A stretch of DNA of 57,894 nt. Source: an uncultured Bacteroidota bacterium (GTDB taxonomy: Bacteria > Bacteroidota > Bacteroidia > Bacteroidales > 4484-276). Below the pieces are notes generated by a model, which ran no database searches, was not told where the DNA came from, and was given only the letters and a program-made list of their open reading frames with translations. Of this stretch, positions 26,658-34,775 are shown one piece after another. The stretch lies in the NCBI GenBank assembly GCA_903944895.1, contig CAJATL010000365.1, positions 1 to 57,894 of the forward strand, read 5' to 3'. Positions within the stretch are counted from its first letter, which is position 1; each line of letters begins with the position of its first letter. Made by a program: the position numbers and the translations under genes.

Positions 26658-27773
26658 TTATTCAGAAAATTTAGTCAGTGTTTTTCTATCGTAGCGATAC
26701 AAGCCCATATTCCTTGTGCTGAACCAAATATTATTGTCTTTGTCTTCAAGAATGAAGCAAACTTCCTTATTAAAAATCTTTGTAAATGTTTTTTCTGTTG
26801 GATTACTTGCTGAAATTGTTGAGTGCCATAATCCGCCAAGTGTGTCGCCCATATCTTTTCCATAATCAGAGGCTACCCATAAATTTCCTGCCTTGTCTTC
26901 TAGAATAGCGTTTAATGAACCCTTTATTAAGTCTTTCGGTTGGCTGTAATCAGTAAATGATTTCCCATCATAAGTCCATACACCAAAGTGTCTTGTAGCA
27001 AGTAATAAATTTCCGTTTTTGCTTGCTACGACATTACGAATCCAACCTTCGTTTTTTGGTTTAAAACTTTCAATCATTTTGCCATCATAGCGGCAAAAGC
27101 CTTCGTAACCTGGCGGCATTCCAGATGCAAACCAAATATTTCCGTTCTTATCTTCCAATATATCTGAAACTAATTTCAGTTTCAGGCTATCTTTATTTAT
27201 AACATTGTCATTGGCTAATAAACGGGTAAAGGTGCCCCCGTCATAGCAATAAACCCCATCGCCTGTGCCGAACCAAATTTTTCCACTTTTATCCTGCAGC
27301 ATACTCCACACCGAATTTTTTGTGGACCATTTTGTATAATAGCTGTTATCAGTAATTACAGGTCTAATATTACTACTGATTGGAACACTAATAATTTTAT
27401 TGCCATCAGAACGGTAAATTCCGTTTGTTGTGCCAAACCAAATATTACCAGCTTTATCTTCCAAAATCGACCAAACACAATTCCTACTTAAACCATCATC
27501 CATCGTAAATTGAGTAAACAATTTGCCATCATATTTATAAACACCATCTCCTGTTCCAAACCAAATATTGCCATGTTTGTCTTGTAATCCACAATGAATG
27601 TTGTGATTTTCATTTGAACCATTCCTCTTCGTAAGTTTAGGTTGTCCTTGAAGTGATGCTTTAAGCTCACCTGGGTTGTCAGTTTGTGATTGTGTTTTGG
27701 TTTGTCCGTTGCAGGAAGTCAAAAAAGCCAAAATTAAGAGCAGAGAATAAATTGGTTTGTTTAAGTAATACAT
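26658..27773 (-). CDS. Lipoprotein with Reg_prop (two-component-regulator propeller) repeats
   Basis: Start taken at MYYLNKP (27773); an ATG two codons earlier is possible. The lipobox is FLTSC (Cys about 20). The rest is made of about seven blades with the motif DKxGNIWFGTxxGVYxYDGK, as in the sensor propeller of Bacteroidota hybrid two-component systems. Here there is no kinase, membrane or DNA-binding part, so it is a free-standing lipid-anchored propeller. It lies between copies B and C of the dispersed repeat. Confidence 0.8.
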   Translation of the reverse strand: MYYLNKPIYSLLLILAFLTSCNGQTKTQSQTDNPGELKASLQGQPKLTKRNGSNENHNIHCGLQDKHGNIWFGTGDGVYKYDGKLFTQFTMDDGLSRNCVWSILEDKAGNIWFGTTNGIYRSDGNKIISVPISSNIRPVITDNSYYTKWSTKNSVWSMLQDKSGKIWFGTGDGVYCYDGGTFTRLLANDNVINKDSLKLKLVSDILEDKNGNIWFASGMPPGYEGFCRYDGKMIESFKPKNEGWIRNVVASKNGNLLLATRHFGVWTYDGKSFTDYSQPKDLIKGSLNAILEDKAGNLWVASDYGKDMGDTLGGLWHSTISASNPTEKTFTKIFNKEVCFILEDKDNNIWFSTRNMGLYRYDRKTLTKFSE

Positions 27774-27779
27774 AGTCAT

Positions 27780-28019
27780 TTTGATATTTGTTCTATTTTG
27801 TTAAAGTTAAATTTTTGTCTGTTCGTTCAAAGCTCAAATTTAGAACTGTCCCCTAAGGTTGCAGATAACGCAGGAAGCTACACGCAGGGGCGGATTGCGT
27901 CCGCCAGCTGGCGGATGTCAAGCCAAAAATCCCAATAGCTATCGGCACTGAGCGGAAAGATGCACTGCGAAAACCATTGCCGCCGCACTTGACGGGTAAC
28001 TGACGTTAGCGGCCGTTTT
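27780..28019. other. Intergenic hairpin-rich region, attC-like at best
   Basis: 240 bp. The segment 27857-28012 has imperfect complementary ends (GCAGATAACGCAG at the left, CTGACGTTAGCGGC at the right). The shared core TAACG(T)CAG differs by one unpaired base. A perfect 16-bp palindrome TCCGCCAGCTGGCGGA lies inside at 27900-27915. The G+C content is visibly higher than in the flanking genes. Confidence 0.4.
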
Positions 28020-28385
28020 TCATTCATTTTCAGTCAAGTCCTTTGGTATTAGAAATAGCAAAATAACAGCAACAATCTGCAAAACTGTCTGCAGTATAGC
28101 TATTATACCACCATATAAATTATGAGCTAAAGTGTCCGCAATTGAAGTCATTAAAAACAATCCAAAAATTGTCAATGCTAATAGAAGAAATTTAACCCAT
28201 TTTTTGCCAATCCTAACGAGTAAACCTAATCCAACGATAAATAAAATACTGAAAATTCCATTCATAATATTTTTTGAATCATTAGCTAAAAGATAAATTA
28301 AGAAAAAGCTAATTATCCCTAAAACAGCTGAAGCAAATATCAAATTGGAAGATATGAGATAATTTCTGTGTTTCTGTTTTTTCAT
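28020..28385 (-). CDS. Small four-helix membrane protein of unknown function
   Basis: Start placed at MKKQKHRNYL (28385). The 121 residues form four predicted TM helices (LIFASAVLGIISFFLIYLL, IMNGIFSILFIVGLGLLV, FLLLALTIFGLFLM, GIIAILQTVLQIVAVILLF) with a short charged C-tail. No family is recognised. It sits between the hairpin region and copy C of the dispersed repeat, consistent with accessory DNA. Confidence 0.6.
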   Translation of the reverse strand: MKKQKHRNYLISSNLIFASAVLGIISFFLIYLLANDSKNIMNGIFSILFIVGLGLLVRIGKKWVKFLLLALTIFGLFLMTSIADTLAHNLYGGIIAILQTVLQIVAVILLFLIPKDLTENE

Positions 28386-28550
28386 AGTTTTAGTTCTTGC
28401 TCCATTATTAATCATTATACAATCTGTTTTTACAAATCTAATAACTTATCCCTCTTTAACAGCATATCTGAATTCTGTCGAGTAATTAATCAATTTCCTT
28501 TTGCTATTTTCATGTTGTTGTAGCGTTTTCTTAAATGGCAGATAACTATC

Positions 28551-28917
28551 AGATAGCTGCAAAAACCTGTTACTTTTCATAACCTTGCTTTGTGCTTTTA
28601 TCCGCTTTATTTATTGTGCTTTTCGATTTCAATGCAATTATTCAAATTTGCTTCAGGGACTTTTCCCTTCTACAAAAGTAGACTAATACTATTGCCTCAT
28701 AAAATATTTCGTAATATGTTTTTGCCTGTTACCTGTTATTGGAATGATCAACCGGAAATGATGCAACAAAAGGGTCGGAGACCATTTGAATGATTCATCG
28801 GAGACCATTTTGTGGGAGGTCGCTGTGTCTGAATTTGTAAAGCCTGCCAATACAAATGCAGGCTGACAGATTTTTCATTCTCATTAACCGGATTTGGCAA
28901 CCTGATTTCGGCCACTC
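28551..28917 (+). repeat. Dispersed intergenic repeat, copy C
   Basis: This copy carries the landmarks of copies A and B with two 23-bp units (28775 and 28798). Its 3' part (GGATTTGGCAACCTGATTTC, 28889-28908) lies within the last codons and stop of the MFS gene. Together with 28416-28550, which shows nothing recognisable, it fills the gap between the two genes. Confidence 0.82.
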
Positions 28918-30074
28918 AGGATAAAAATCAGCATTAAAATTGCTGCAACAAACGACGTTATTGCCCCAAAATAAAACGGTGCACCCGAATTCACTTTGTC
29001 GTACAGGAGGCCCCCAATAAGGCTCGCCGGCAGCAATGTTACGCCCAGCAGCATATTGTAAATGCCTAAGCCGGTTCCTTTTTTATTCTTATCGATAATA
29101 TCAGAAACATAAGCTTTTTGAATACCGTCGGTGGTGGCCGAATATAATCCGTAAAGGGCAAAAAGGGCAACGATCGGGCCGATGCTTGTTGTGATCCCAA
29201 ACCCGAAATAGACAGCCGAATAAATCAGGTATCCGGCAATCAGGATTTTTTCTTTTCCAATCCGGTCAGAAAGCGCACCGACAGGTATTGCCAGCAGCAC
29301 AGATACCATATTTGTGATCAGGTAAACGAGCGGGATGAACGCAACTTTTACACCAACTTCATTGGCTTTAACCAACAATAAAGCATCTGTAGAATTGCCC
29401 AGTGTAAACACAAAGATAATCGCCAGGAAAAGGTAAAAACGTGGCGAAAAATCTTTGAAGTGAAATTTGGTAAACCGCTCGGATTTGGGTTTTCGTGCTT
29501 CTTTAATTCCGAAGATAATCACAAAAATGGTGATTACCGATGGAATGCCTGCTATCAGAAAGATCAAACGATAATTTCCCGGAAGGATCGCCAATAAAAC
29601 GAATGCGATTAACGGGCCTACGATGGCACCACTGTTGTCCATCGCTTTCTGGAACCCAAAGCTTTTCCCGGTTTCATTATTTAAAACCGATCCTGCAATC
29701 AGGCTGTCGCGCGGTGCTGTGCGGATGCCTTTGCCAAAACGTTCGACAAAGCGCAGATAAAGCACCTGAAAAGGCGTGGCAACCAGCGCATAAAGGGGCA
29801 TGATGAGGGCTGTAACGCCATAACCAACGAGTAAAAACGGTTTATTCTTTCCGATTTTATCGCTCCAGAAACCCGAGAATACTTTTACCAGGGAGGCGGT
29901 GCTTTCGGCAATTCCTTCGATTAATGCCAGGCTGGTTTTTGAAGCACCTATCGACAGCAGGAACATGGGCATGACCGAGTAAACCATCTTTACCGAGATA
30001 TCCGTCAGGAAACTGGTTAAGCCGGTAAAAAAAACATTCCTTCTAAATCCGAAGTAGCGCTTTTCGTTTTTCAT
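28884..30074 (-). CDS. MFS transporter
   Basis: The 396 residues contain about 12 TM helices. The loop motifs GFWSDKIGKNKPFLLVGYG and GALSDRIGKEKILIAGY correspond to the MFS A-motif in the two halves. It is an inner-membrane secondary transporter of unknown substrate. The last ten residues (SGRNQVAKSG) are encoded by sequence that also occurs, non-coding, in copies A and B of the dispersed repeat, so the gene's 3' end has apparently been replaced or extended by the repeat. Confidence 0.88.
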   Translation of the reverse strand: MKNEKRYFGFRRNVFFTGLTSFLTDISVKMVYSVMPMFLLSIGASKTSLALIEGIAESTASLVKVFSGFWSDKIGKNKPFLLVGYGVTALIMPLYALVATPFQVLYLRFVERFGKGIRTAPRDSLIAGSVLNNETGKSFGFQKAMDNSGAIVGPLIAFVLLAILPGNYRLIFLIAGIPSVITIFVIIFGIKEARKPKSERFTKFHFKDFSPRFYLFLAIIFVFTLGNSTDALLLVKANEVGVKVAFIPLVYLITNMVSVLLAIPVGALSDRIGKEKILIAGYLIYSAVYFGFGITTSIGPIVALFALYGLYSATTDGIQKAYVSDIIDKNKKGTGLGIYNMLLGVTLLPASLIGGLLYDKVNSGAPFYFGAITSFVAAILMLIFILSGRNQVAKSG

Positions 30075-30424
30075 GCCTTGCTCTTCATGTGTTTTGGCTG
30101 GATTTTCCAGCGTGTACTTTGTTTTTTATCTTACCCGGCAAAGATGATCAAAATCTTTGTTGTTCATCTGGTTTATGAGATAAATTTGAAAACATGATTT
30201 AATGTCGTTTAGTTAAGGATTTGAACGCTGATAACGCTGATGCAAGCAACGCTGATTTTCGCGGATTTCTTGTATCATAAACAGTTTTAATCCGCGTCCG
30301 CCAACCTGGCGGATCCGTTTGATCCGCGTTCCATTTTTTTTAACTAAACGATGTTGAAACGTGATTTTGAGTAACCATTTTAAAAAGACCATTTTGCCCC
30401 GGTTTATTGGTTTGCAAAAAATCT
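30075..30424. other. Intergenic region with a MITE-like element
   Basis: 350 bp between two minus-strand genes. It is mostly occupied by a roughly 180-bp inverted-repeat element (30189-30368); the rest shows nothing recognisable. Confidence 0.6.
30189..30368. mobile_element. MITE-like element with terminal inverted repeats
   Basis: Left end 30189-30216 and right end 30340-30368 are inverted relatives: the inner 12 bp TCGTTTAGTTAA are identical, the outer part partly so. The core contains ACGCTGATAACGCTGATG and AATCCGCGTCCGCC stretches, of a kind I recall from intergenic Bacteroidota DNA, and the hairpin TCCGCCA-AC-CTGGCGGA at 30297-30313. It has no ORF. Mobility is inferred only from the structure. 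Confidence 0.5.
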
Positions 30425-32137
30425 TCAAAAATTAACGAGTTTGCGGGCAACATCAGAAACATCATCTTCGGCAATATCAAAAACATTCACATCAAAAATC
30501 TGCCATTTTTTAATCACCTCGTTAACCAGATTTTTGCGCACCACCCAGATGTGGGTAATTTCGGGATGATGCATCAAAAGTTCGATGGATCGCGCCCAGC
30601 CTTCGTTTTTCATTTCAAGCGGACCGATTTCATCAATCACCACAAAACGGCAGCCTGCGAGATTTTCGGGTTTCAGGATTTCTTTGCCAAAATTCTGGCC
30701 TTCCTCACTAAACCGGAATGGTCCGATGCTTTCGCCTTCGGTAAAATGAATACCCGAAAGCACCTTGCTTTTTCCTGATTTCAAATCTGAAATATCAAAT
30801 TCTGAACGCTGGTTTTTCTCAAACTTTCCGGGAGAAATAAAGCCTCCGACAAGGTTTTTATTTTGGTTCAGAATGTCGGTCAAACGCCTGACCCAGGTAG
30901 TTTTTCCCTGGTGTTTTTCGCCGGTAATGATGAAAACTTTAGGGCGAAGACTCCCTTGCTTAAAGAGTTCCAGAAGATTTCCGGACTTAACCAAAATCTC
31001 TGAAAGCGAATTTATCGGATGCTTCACCATTTGACCCGGCTTCGGCAGGTTTGAAATGACCGATGGCAAAGCTGCAAAGGCCAGCGAAAGTGCCTGGTAA
31101 AGCTGCGAAAGCCCGCGCTTCCACAAAACCGATTTAATAACAGGGTTCCGCATCTCGACACTCAACGACGAAAATGCGATCAACACCAGAACAGCCCTCA
31201 CGTTCATCTTAATTCCAACCATCAAACCATCGGCATTAAAAATATTGCCATGCTCAAAACCATTGTAAAATAAGGTTGCCAGAAAAGTAAGCACAACCAC
31301 CTGAACCCAGAAAAATGGTTTCTTTAAATGCCGGAGCGAATTTTTGTAATGGGTGATGCAAAAAGCCAGGTAGGCTGAGATGAAAATAATGGCGACGTAA
31401 AACGAAAAACTGTTGATCATTACAAGGCAGGCGGCCAAAGCAAAAAGATGGAAAAACAACAATTTTACAGAGAAATGCAGGCTTTTACCGGTTTCGAAAA
31501 GTTTTCTGGCAGGGTTCAGTTCAAAAGAAAACGAATCATCATTTCCTGATTTTAATTTCAGCGCTCTTTTACCAAGCAAAAAACCATTAACAGCCGCAAA
31601 AATGCCCATCGAAATATAAATTCCAATCAACAGCCATATTGCCAGTTCCGGTTTAAGATCGGGAAATCCAATTTGTTTTACCGCAAACTGATAAAGATTT
31701 ATCAACACCGTCACAAAATCAAATCCATACAAAAACAACAGGTTAACAATTTTATGGGCGAGCGTGCTCACCAGCGCCAGCGATCCTCCAAGCAGATAGC
31801 CAAAAATATTACCACCAAACAGGCGGGTTGCAGATTCCATCAAAATGGCCTCGGCAAAAATGCCGGTCATCGGTCCCAATAAAAGCGCGCTTGGAGAAAT
31901 CGATTTCATGAGTGCACAAATTAATCCCGCCCGCCAGAAAAGGCCTTTTTCTTTCCAGATCTGATGAAAAGCAACCATAATCATCACGCTGATCATGGCC
32001 AGGATTGTGCCGGCCATCGGGATGCGGAGGTTGTGGAAAAAGCTGCCTGCAATAATTTCCACCGAAGCCCACAAGCTCCCAACAACGCTGGCTTTTAGCC
32101 AAATATCCTTAACGCTGATGCGGCCTGGAGTTTCCAT
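30425..32137 (-). CDS. Fusion of ECF-transporter-like membrane domains with a THEP1-type nucleoside triphosphatase
   Basis: This 570-residue protein has three parts. Residues 1 to about 185 are a multi-helix membrane segment resembling an ECF transporter S component. Residues about 190 to 395 are membrane helices followed by an EcfT/CbiQ-like cytoplasmic segment (VRAVLVLIAFSSLSVEMRNP, LSQLYQALSLAFAALP). Residues about 398 to 570 are a THEP1 P-loop NTPase with Walker A GEKHQGKTT and Walker B FVVIDEIGPLEM. No ABC signature is visible, so it is not a normal EcfA ATPase. The likely role is NTP-dependent uptake of a small molecule, with the substrate unknown. The gene follows a sigma/anti-sigma pair by 63 bp on the same strand. 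Confidence 0.75.
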   Translation of the reverse strand: METPGRISVKDIWLKASVVGSLWASVEIIAGSFFHNLRIPMAGTILAMISVMIMVAFHQIWKEKGLFWRAGLICALMKSISPSALLLGPMTGIFAEAILMESATRLFGGNIFGYLLGGSLALVSTLAHKIVNLLFLYGFDFVTVLINLYQFAVKQIGFPDLKPELAIWLLIGIYISMGIFAAVNGFLLGKRALKLKSGNDDSFSFELNPARKLFETGKSLHFSVKLLFFHLFALAACLVMINSFSFYVAIIFISAYLAFCITHYKNSLRHLKKPFFWVQVVVLTFLATLFYNGFEHGNIFNADGLMVGIKMNVRAVLVLIAFSSLSVEMRNPVIKSVLWKRGLSQLYQALSLAFAALPSVISNLPKPGQMVKHPINSLSEILVKSGNLLELFKQGSLRPKVFIITGEKHQGKTTWVRRLTDILNQNKNLVGGFISPGKFEKNQRSEFDISDLKSGKSKVLSGIHFTEGESIGPFRFSEEGQNFGKEILKPENLAGCRFVVIDEIGPLEMKNEGWARSIELLMHHPEITHIWVVRKNLVNEVIKKWQIFDVNVFDIAEDDVSDVARKLVNF

Positions 32138-32200
32138 ATTTGCGGGAATTTTGAAGTTGCAGGGCTACTACAATATTTAAAAAATAAATGCCAAAAAGGT

Positions 32201-32503
32201 TTAGTCAGAGGCTGATAGTTTCTCGATTTCGTTCTGTATTTGCTGTTTGGCCAGGTTTCCCATACGCGGTTCGGTTGGACTGGTCGAAATGGTGATATCT
32301 GAAAGATGCTTCAGAATGGTGGTGTTTATCAAAATACTCTGCCTCTGATATTGCCTGCACGCATCACACACTGCGGTGTGCATTTTTAGCTGGATGCTTT
32401 GAGGCCGCGAAAGCTCTTTTAACGCATGTTTTTCGATTAAAAGTGTTGCGTTTTCGCAGGATATCATCAAAACCGGCATCAACTTTTTCATATAAAAATT
32501 CAT
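32201..32503 (-). CDS. Small zinc-finger anti-sigma-factor-like protein
   Basis: The 100 residues (or 96 from the ATG at 32491) contain HTAVCDACRQYQ, the H-x3-C-x2-C core of zf-HC2/ZAS anti-sigma domains. The preceding region (MISCENATLLIEKHALKELS) resembles their first helix. There is no TM helix, so it would be a soluble anti-sigma. It lies 16 bp downstream of the sigma-factor gene, the standard arrangement. Confidence 0.7.
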   Translation of the reverse strand: MNFYMKKLMPVLMISCENATLLIEKHALKELSRPQSIQLKMHTAVCDACRQYQRQSILINTTILKHLSDITISTSPTEPRMGNLAKQQIQNEIEKLSASD

Positions 32504-32519
32504 TTAAGGATGTTAAAAT

Positions 32520-33113
32520 TCAATCGTTTAACCAGTTTTCTTCGATGCAGTTACGAAGTTGTAATTTGGACTGATGTAAAACCGCCCAGAATGTGGGTGG
32601 TGAAATGCTCAGTTCGCTGCAAATCTCCGAAATATCGCGTTCATCCATAAAACGCAAGGTAACGATGCAGCGGTTTTTTTCGGGCAGCAATTTGAGGCAC
32701 ATTTTTAAAATCGACATAAACTCGCCGTCCTCGGGCAGGTTTTCTTCTTCACTAAACCAGTTTACCGGCCGCTGCGCTTTTTTCCATTTTCCGGAATCAT
32801 CAAAAAACAACCGTTTGAAGGCTTTGTAATTTTCTTCTCCGGCAAGGTGGCCTTCAACAGCAGTCAAATCAAGCGTTTCCTGGCGAAAGTGACCGACGAT
32901 TTTGTCGCGTAGAATGGCATAAAGCCAGGATTTCTCGTTGCAATCAGCCGTCAGATTTTTGATGTCGTCCATCGCCGATAAAAAGGTTTCGCGCACAAGA
33001 TCTTCGGCAATAGCCCGCTTGCCTGTTCTTTGATAGGCCCAGGCAAATAAATTGTCGGCATATTTTTCGACCCATTTTTCGGGATTACAACTATTTGGTG
33101 GCTGAGTTTTCAT
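32520..33113 (-). CDS. ECF-type RNA polymerase sigma factor
   Basis: The 197 residues have region 2 (YADNLFAWAYQRTGKRAIAEDLVRETF) and region 4 (LPEKNRCIVTLRFMDERDIS, helix-turn-helix ICSELSISPPTFWAVLHQ). Between them is a longer linker rich in Trp and acidic residues. The layout, ending LRNCIEENW, resembles the TIGR02943-type sigma factors that pair with small zinc anti-sigmas, as here. It probably controls its own operon, including the ECF-THEP1 fusion. A -7-like TACTTTTG (33163-33170, minus) lies upstream without a matching -33. Confidence 0.88.
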   Translation of the reverse strand: MKTQPPNSCNPEKWVEKYADNLFAWAYQRTGKRAIAEDLVRETFLSAMDDIKNLTADCNEKSWLYAILRDKIVGHFRQETLDLTAVEGHLAGEENYKAFKRLFFDDSGKWKKAQRPVNWFSEEENLPEDGEFMSILKMCLKLLPEKNRCIVTLRFMDERDISEICSELSISPPTFWAVLHQSKLQLRNCIEENWLND

Positions 33114-33651
33114 TTTGTTGAAGTAACTATTCGCTAATTTCCGAAGGCGTTTATCTTAATGGCAAAAGTATTAAAATTACTTTTCCTGAAGGTTATTCTG
33201 ATAAATGCTTCGTTACGAACCGGGGCAGGTTTAATGCCGGTTGATTGGTGGTCCAGACATTTTTAATTTTTGATGCTTCTTTAGATTGGAATCAGTGATC
33301 TAAACTGAAGACCCCCTCGACCTCCTCAAATTGGTTAACCCCGCTTCGGTCGCCCACAACTGGCTTACCCCCCTCGATCCCCCCAATTGGAGGGAGGGAA
33401 GAAACCGCCGGCATTGATAGAAATTTCTCACGGATGAAAGCCCCCCGATTCGGGGGGTTGGGGGGCACTGCAGCCAGGATAATTCCAGGATGTTCGAATC
33501 ATCCATGACAAACATCAATATCACCTCTTAACCTGACGGTTATGGCCTGTTTACGGCAATTTTGTGGTTGTTCGTCGAGTTAAATAACACATAAACCGGA
33601 GAAAGTTTAAACGTGCCGAAATATTATCCCCGATTATTAGCCGGGAAATTT
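33114..33651. other. Intergenic region with C-rich repeat-like sequence
   Basis: About 540 bp without a gene. Between 33308 and 33475 there are several C-rich blocks (ACCCCCTCGACCTCC, CCCCCTCGATCCCCCC) and a perfect hairpin CCCCCCGA-TTCGGGGGG near 33442. Such C-rich blocks are common between genes in this phylum. I see no coding potential. Confidence 0.5.
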
Positions 33652-34575
33652 TCAATGCCTCAATTCGCTCAACTGTTTAAAGAGTTCGGTTTCTTTCGGG
33701 CTTAAATTGTTGGGCAGGCTTACCTGGAGTTTGAGGTACAAATCGCCAAAAGTGCCGGCTTTACCATAAACAGGCATTCCAAGCCCTTTTAAACGAAGGA
33801 TTTTGCCATTGGGAGTTTCTTTTGGAATATTGATACTCATCGGCCCTTTTAAGGTTTCGATGGCAAATTTGCCACCCAATATTGTTGTGTACAGTCCGAT
33901 TTCGGTAGTGGTGCTCAGGTCCTGATCATTCACTTCAAATCTGGTGTTATTGATGATGTTGATTTTAAGAATGACGTTTCCGGCAGGCCCGCCATCCGGC
34001 GATTGACCGCCTTTTCCTTTGATGCGCAGCATTTGCCTGTGAGTAACTCCGGGGGCAAGGTTTATTTTGATTTTCTGACCATCAACATTCAAAATGGTTG
34101 AGGTGCCGTGGTAAGCATCGCTAAGGTGAATATTTATCTCTGTTTCATAATCGTGGCCTTTGGTTTGCCTGTTGCTTCGGCCCATTGGCGAATCGTTGCC
34201 GAAACCTCCGCCAAAAAAACTCTCGAAGAAATCAGAAAAACGGCCTGAGCCACCAAAAATATCTTCCATGCCCGAACGGCCTGAGCGCCCACCTCTTTGC
34301 CCGGTAAACTGCGAGAAATCGAAACCACCTCCGCCACCACCCTGCTGAAACTGGTTCCAGTTTGAGCCTAACTCATCATACTTCCGGCGTTTTTCGTCGT
34401 CGCTTAAAACCTGGTTGGCTTCCGAGATTTCTTTGAATTTTTCCTCGGACTGCTTGTTGCCGGGGTTTTTATCGGGGTGATATTTCTGGGCCAGCTTCCG
34501 GTATTTTTTCTTGATTTCATCTTTGGTAGCTGTTTTTTCGACACCCAAAACTTTATAATAATCTTTGTAATCCAT
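33652..34575 (-). CDS. CbpA/DnaJ-type J-domain co-chaperone
   Basis: The 307 residues have a J domain (1-70) with the HPD motif at 33-35, a Gly/Phe-rich linker (about 85-140, [18 protein letters not shown]) and the C-terminal substrate-binding beta domains. There is no Cys-rich zinc region, which makes it a type II J-protein like CbpA rather than DnaJ itself. It should stimulate DnaK in the cytoplasm. It is a single gene. Confidence 0.92.
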   Translation of the reverse strand: MDYKDYYKVLGVEKTATKDEIKKKYRKLAQKYHPDKNPGNKQSEEKFKEISEANQVLSDDEKRRKYDELGSNWNQFQQGGGGGGFDFSQFTGQRGGRSGRSGMEDIFGGSGRFSDFFESFFGGGFGNDSPMGRSNRQTKGHDYETEINIHLSDAYHGTSTILNVDGQKIKINLAPGVTHRQMLRIKGKGGQSPDGGPAGNVILKINIINNTRFEVNDQDLSTTTEIGLYTTILGGKFAIETLKGPMSINIPKETPNGKILRLKGLGMPVYGKAGTFGDLYLKLQVSLPNNLSPKETELFKQLSELRH

Positions 34576-34700
34576 AACTTTTCCTTCCTTTTTCCATTAA
34601 AACTGAGGAAATCAAACATCATGCTAAATGGAAAAGCAGACCTAAAATTACATGATATATAACGGTTTGCATCGTTTTAGTGACAAAAAAGCAGTAAAGC

Positions 34701-34731
34701 AAAAGGGCTTGCAGGAATCTGCAAAGCCCTA
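34701..34731 (-). terminator. Rho-independent terminator downstream of the propeller gene cluster
   Basis: On the minus strand AGGGCTTTGCAG pairs with CTGCAAGCCCT (one bulge) around a 4-nt loop, followed by TTTTGCTTT. It lies 45 bp after the stop at 34776. Confidence 0.7.
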
Positions 34732-34775
34732 ATTTAACAAGGAATATTTTTAATTGAACGTCATTTAAACGTGCA

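Noticed and set aside
30213-30428. 71-codon minus-strand frame across the MITE-like element
   Set aside because: It spans repeat DNA and its translation has no recognisable features.
33308-33475. C-rich blocks as a possible structured RNA or IS end
   Set aside because: They show short self-complementarity but no consistent fold, inverted ends or coding frame; described only as repeat-like intergenic DNA.
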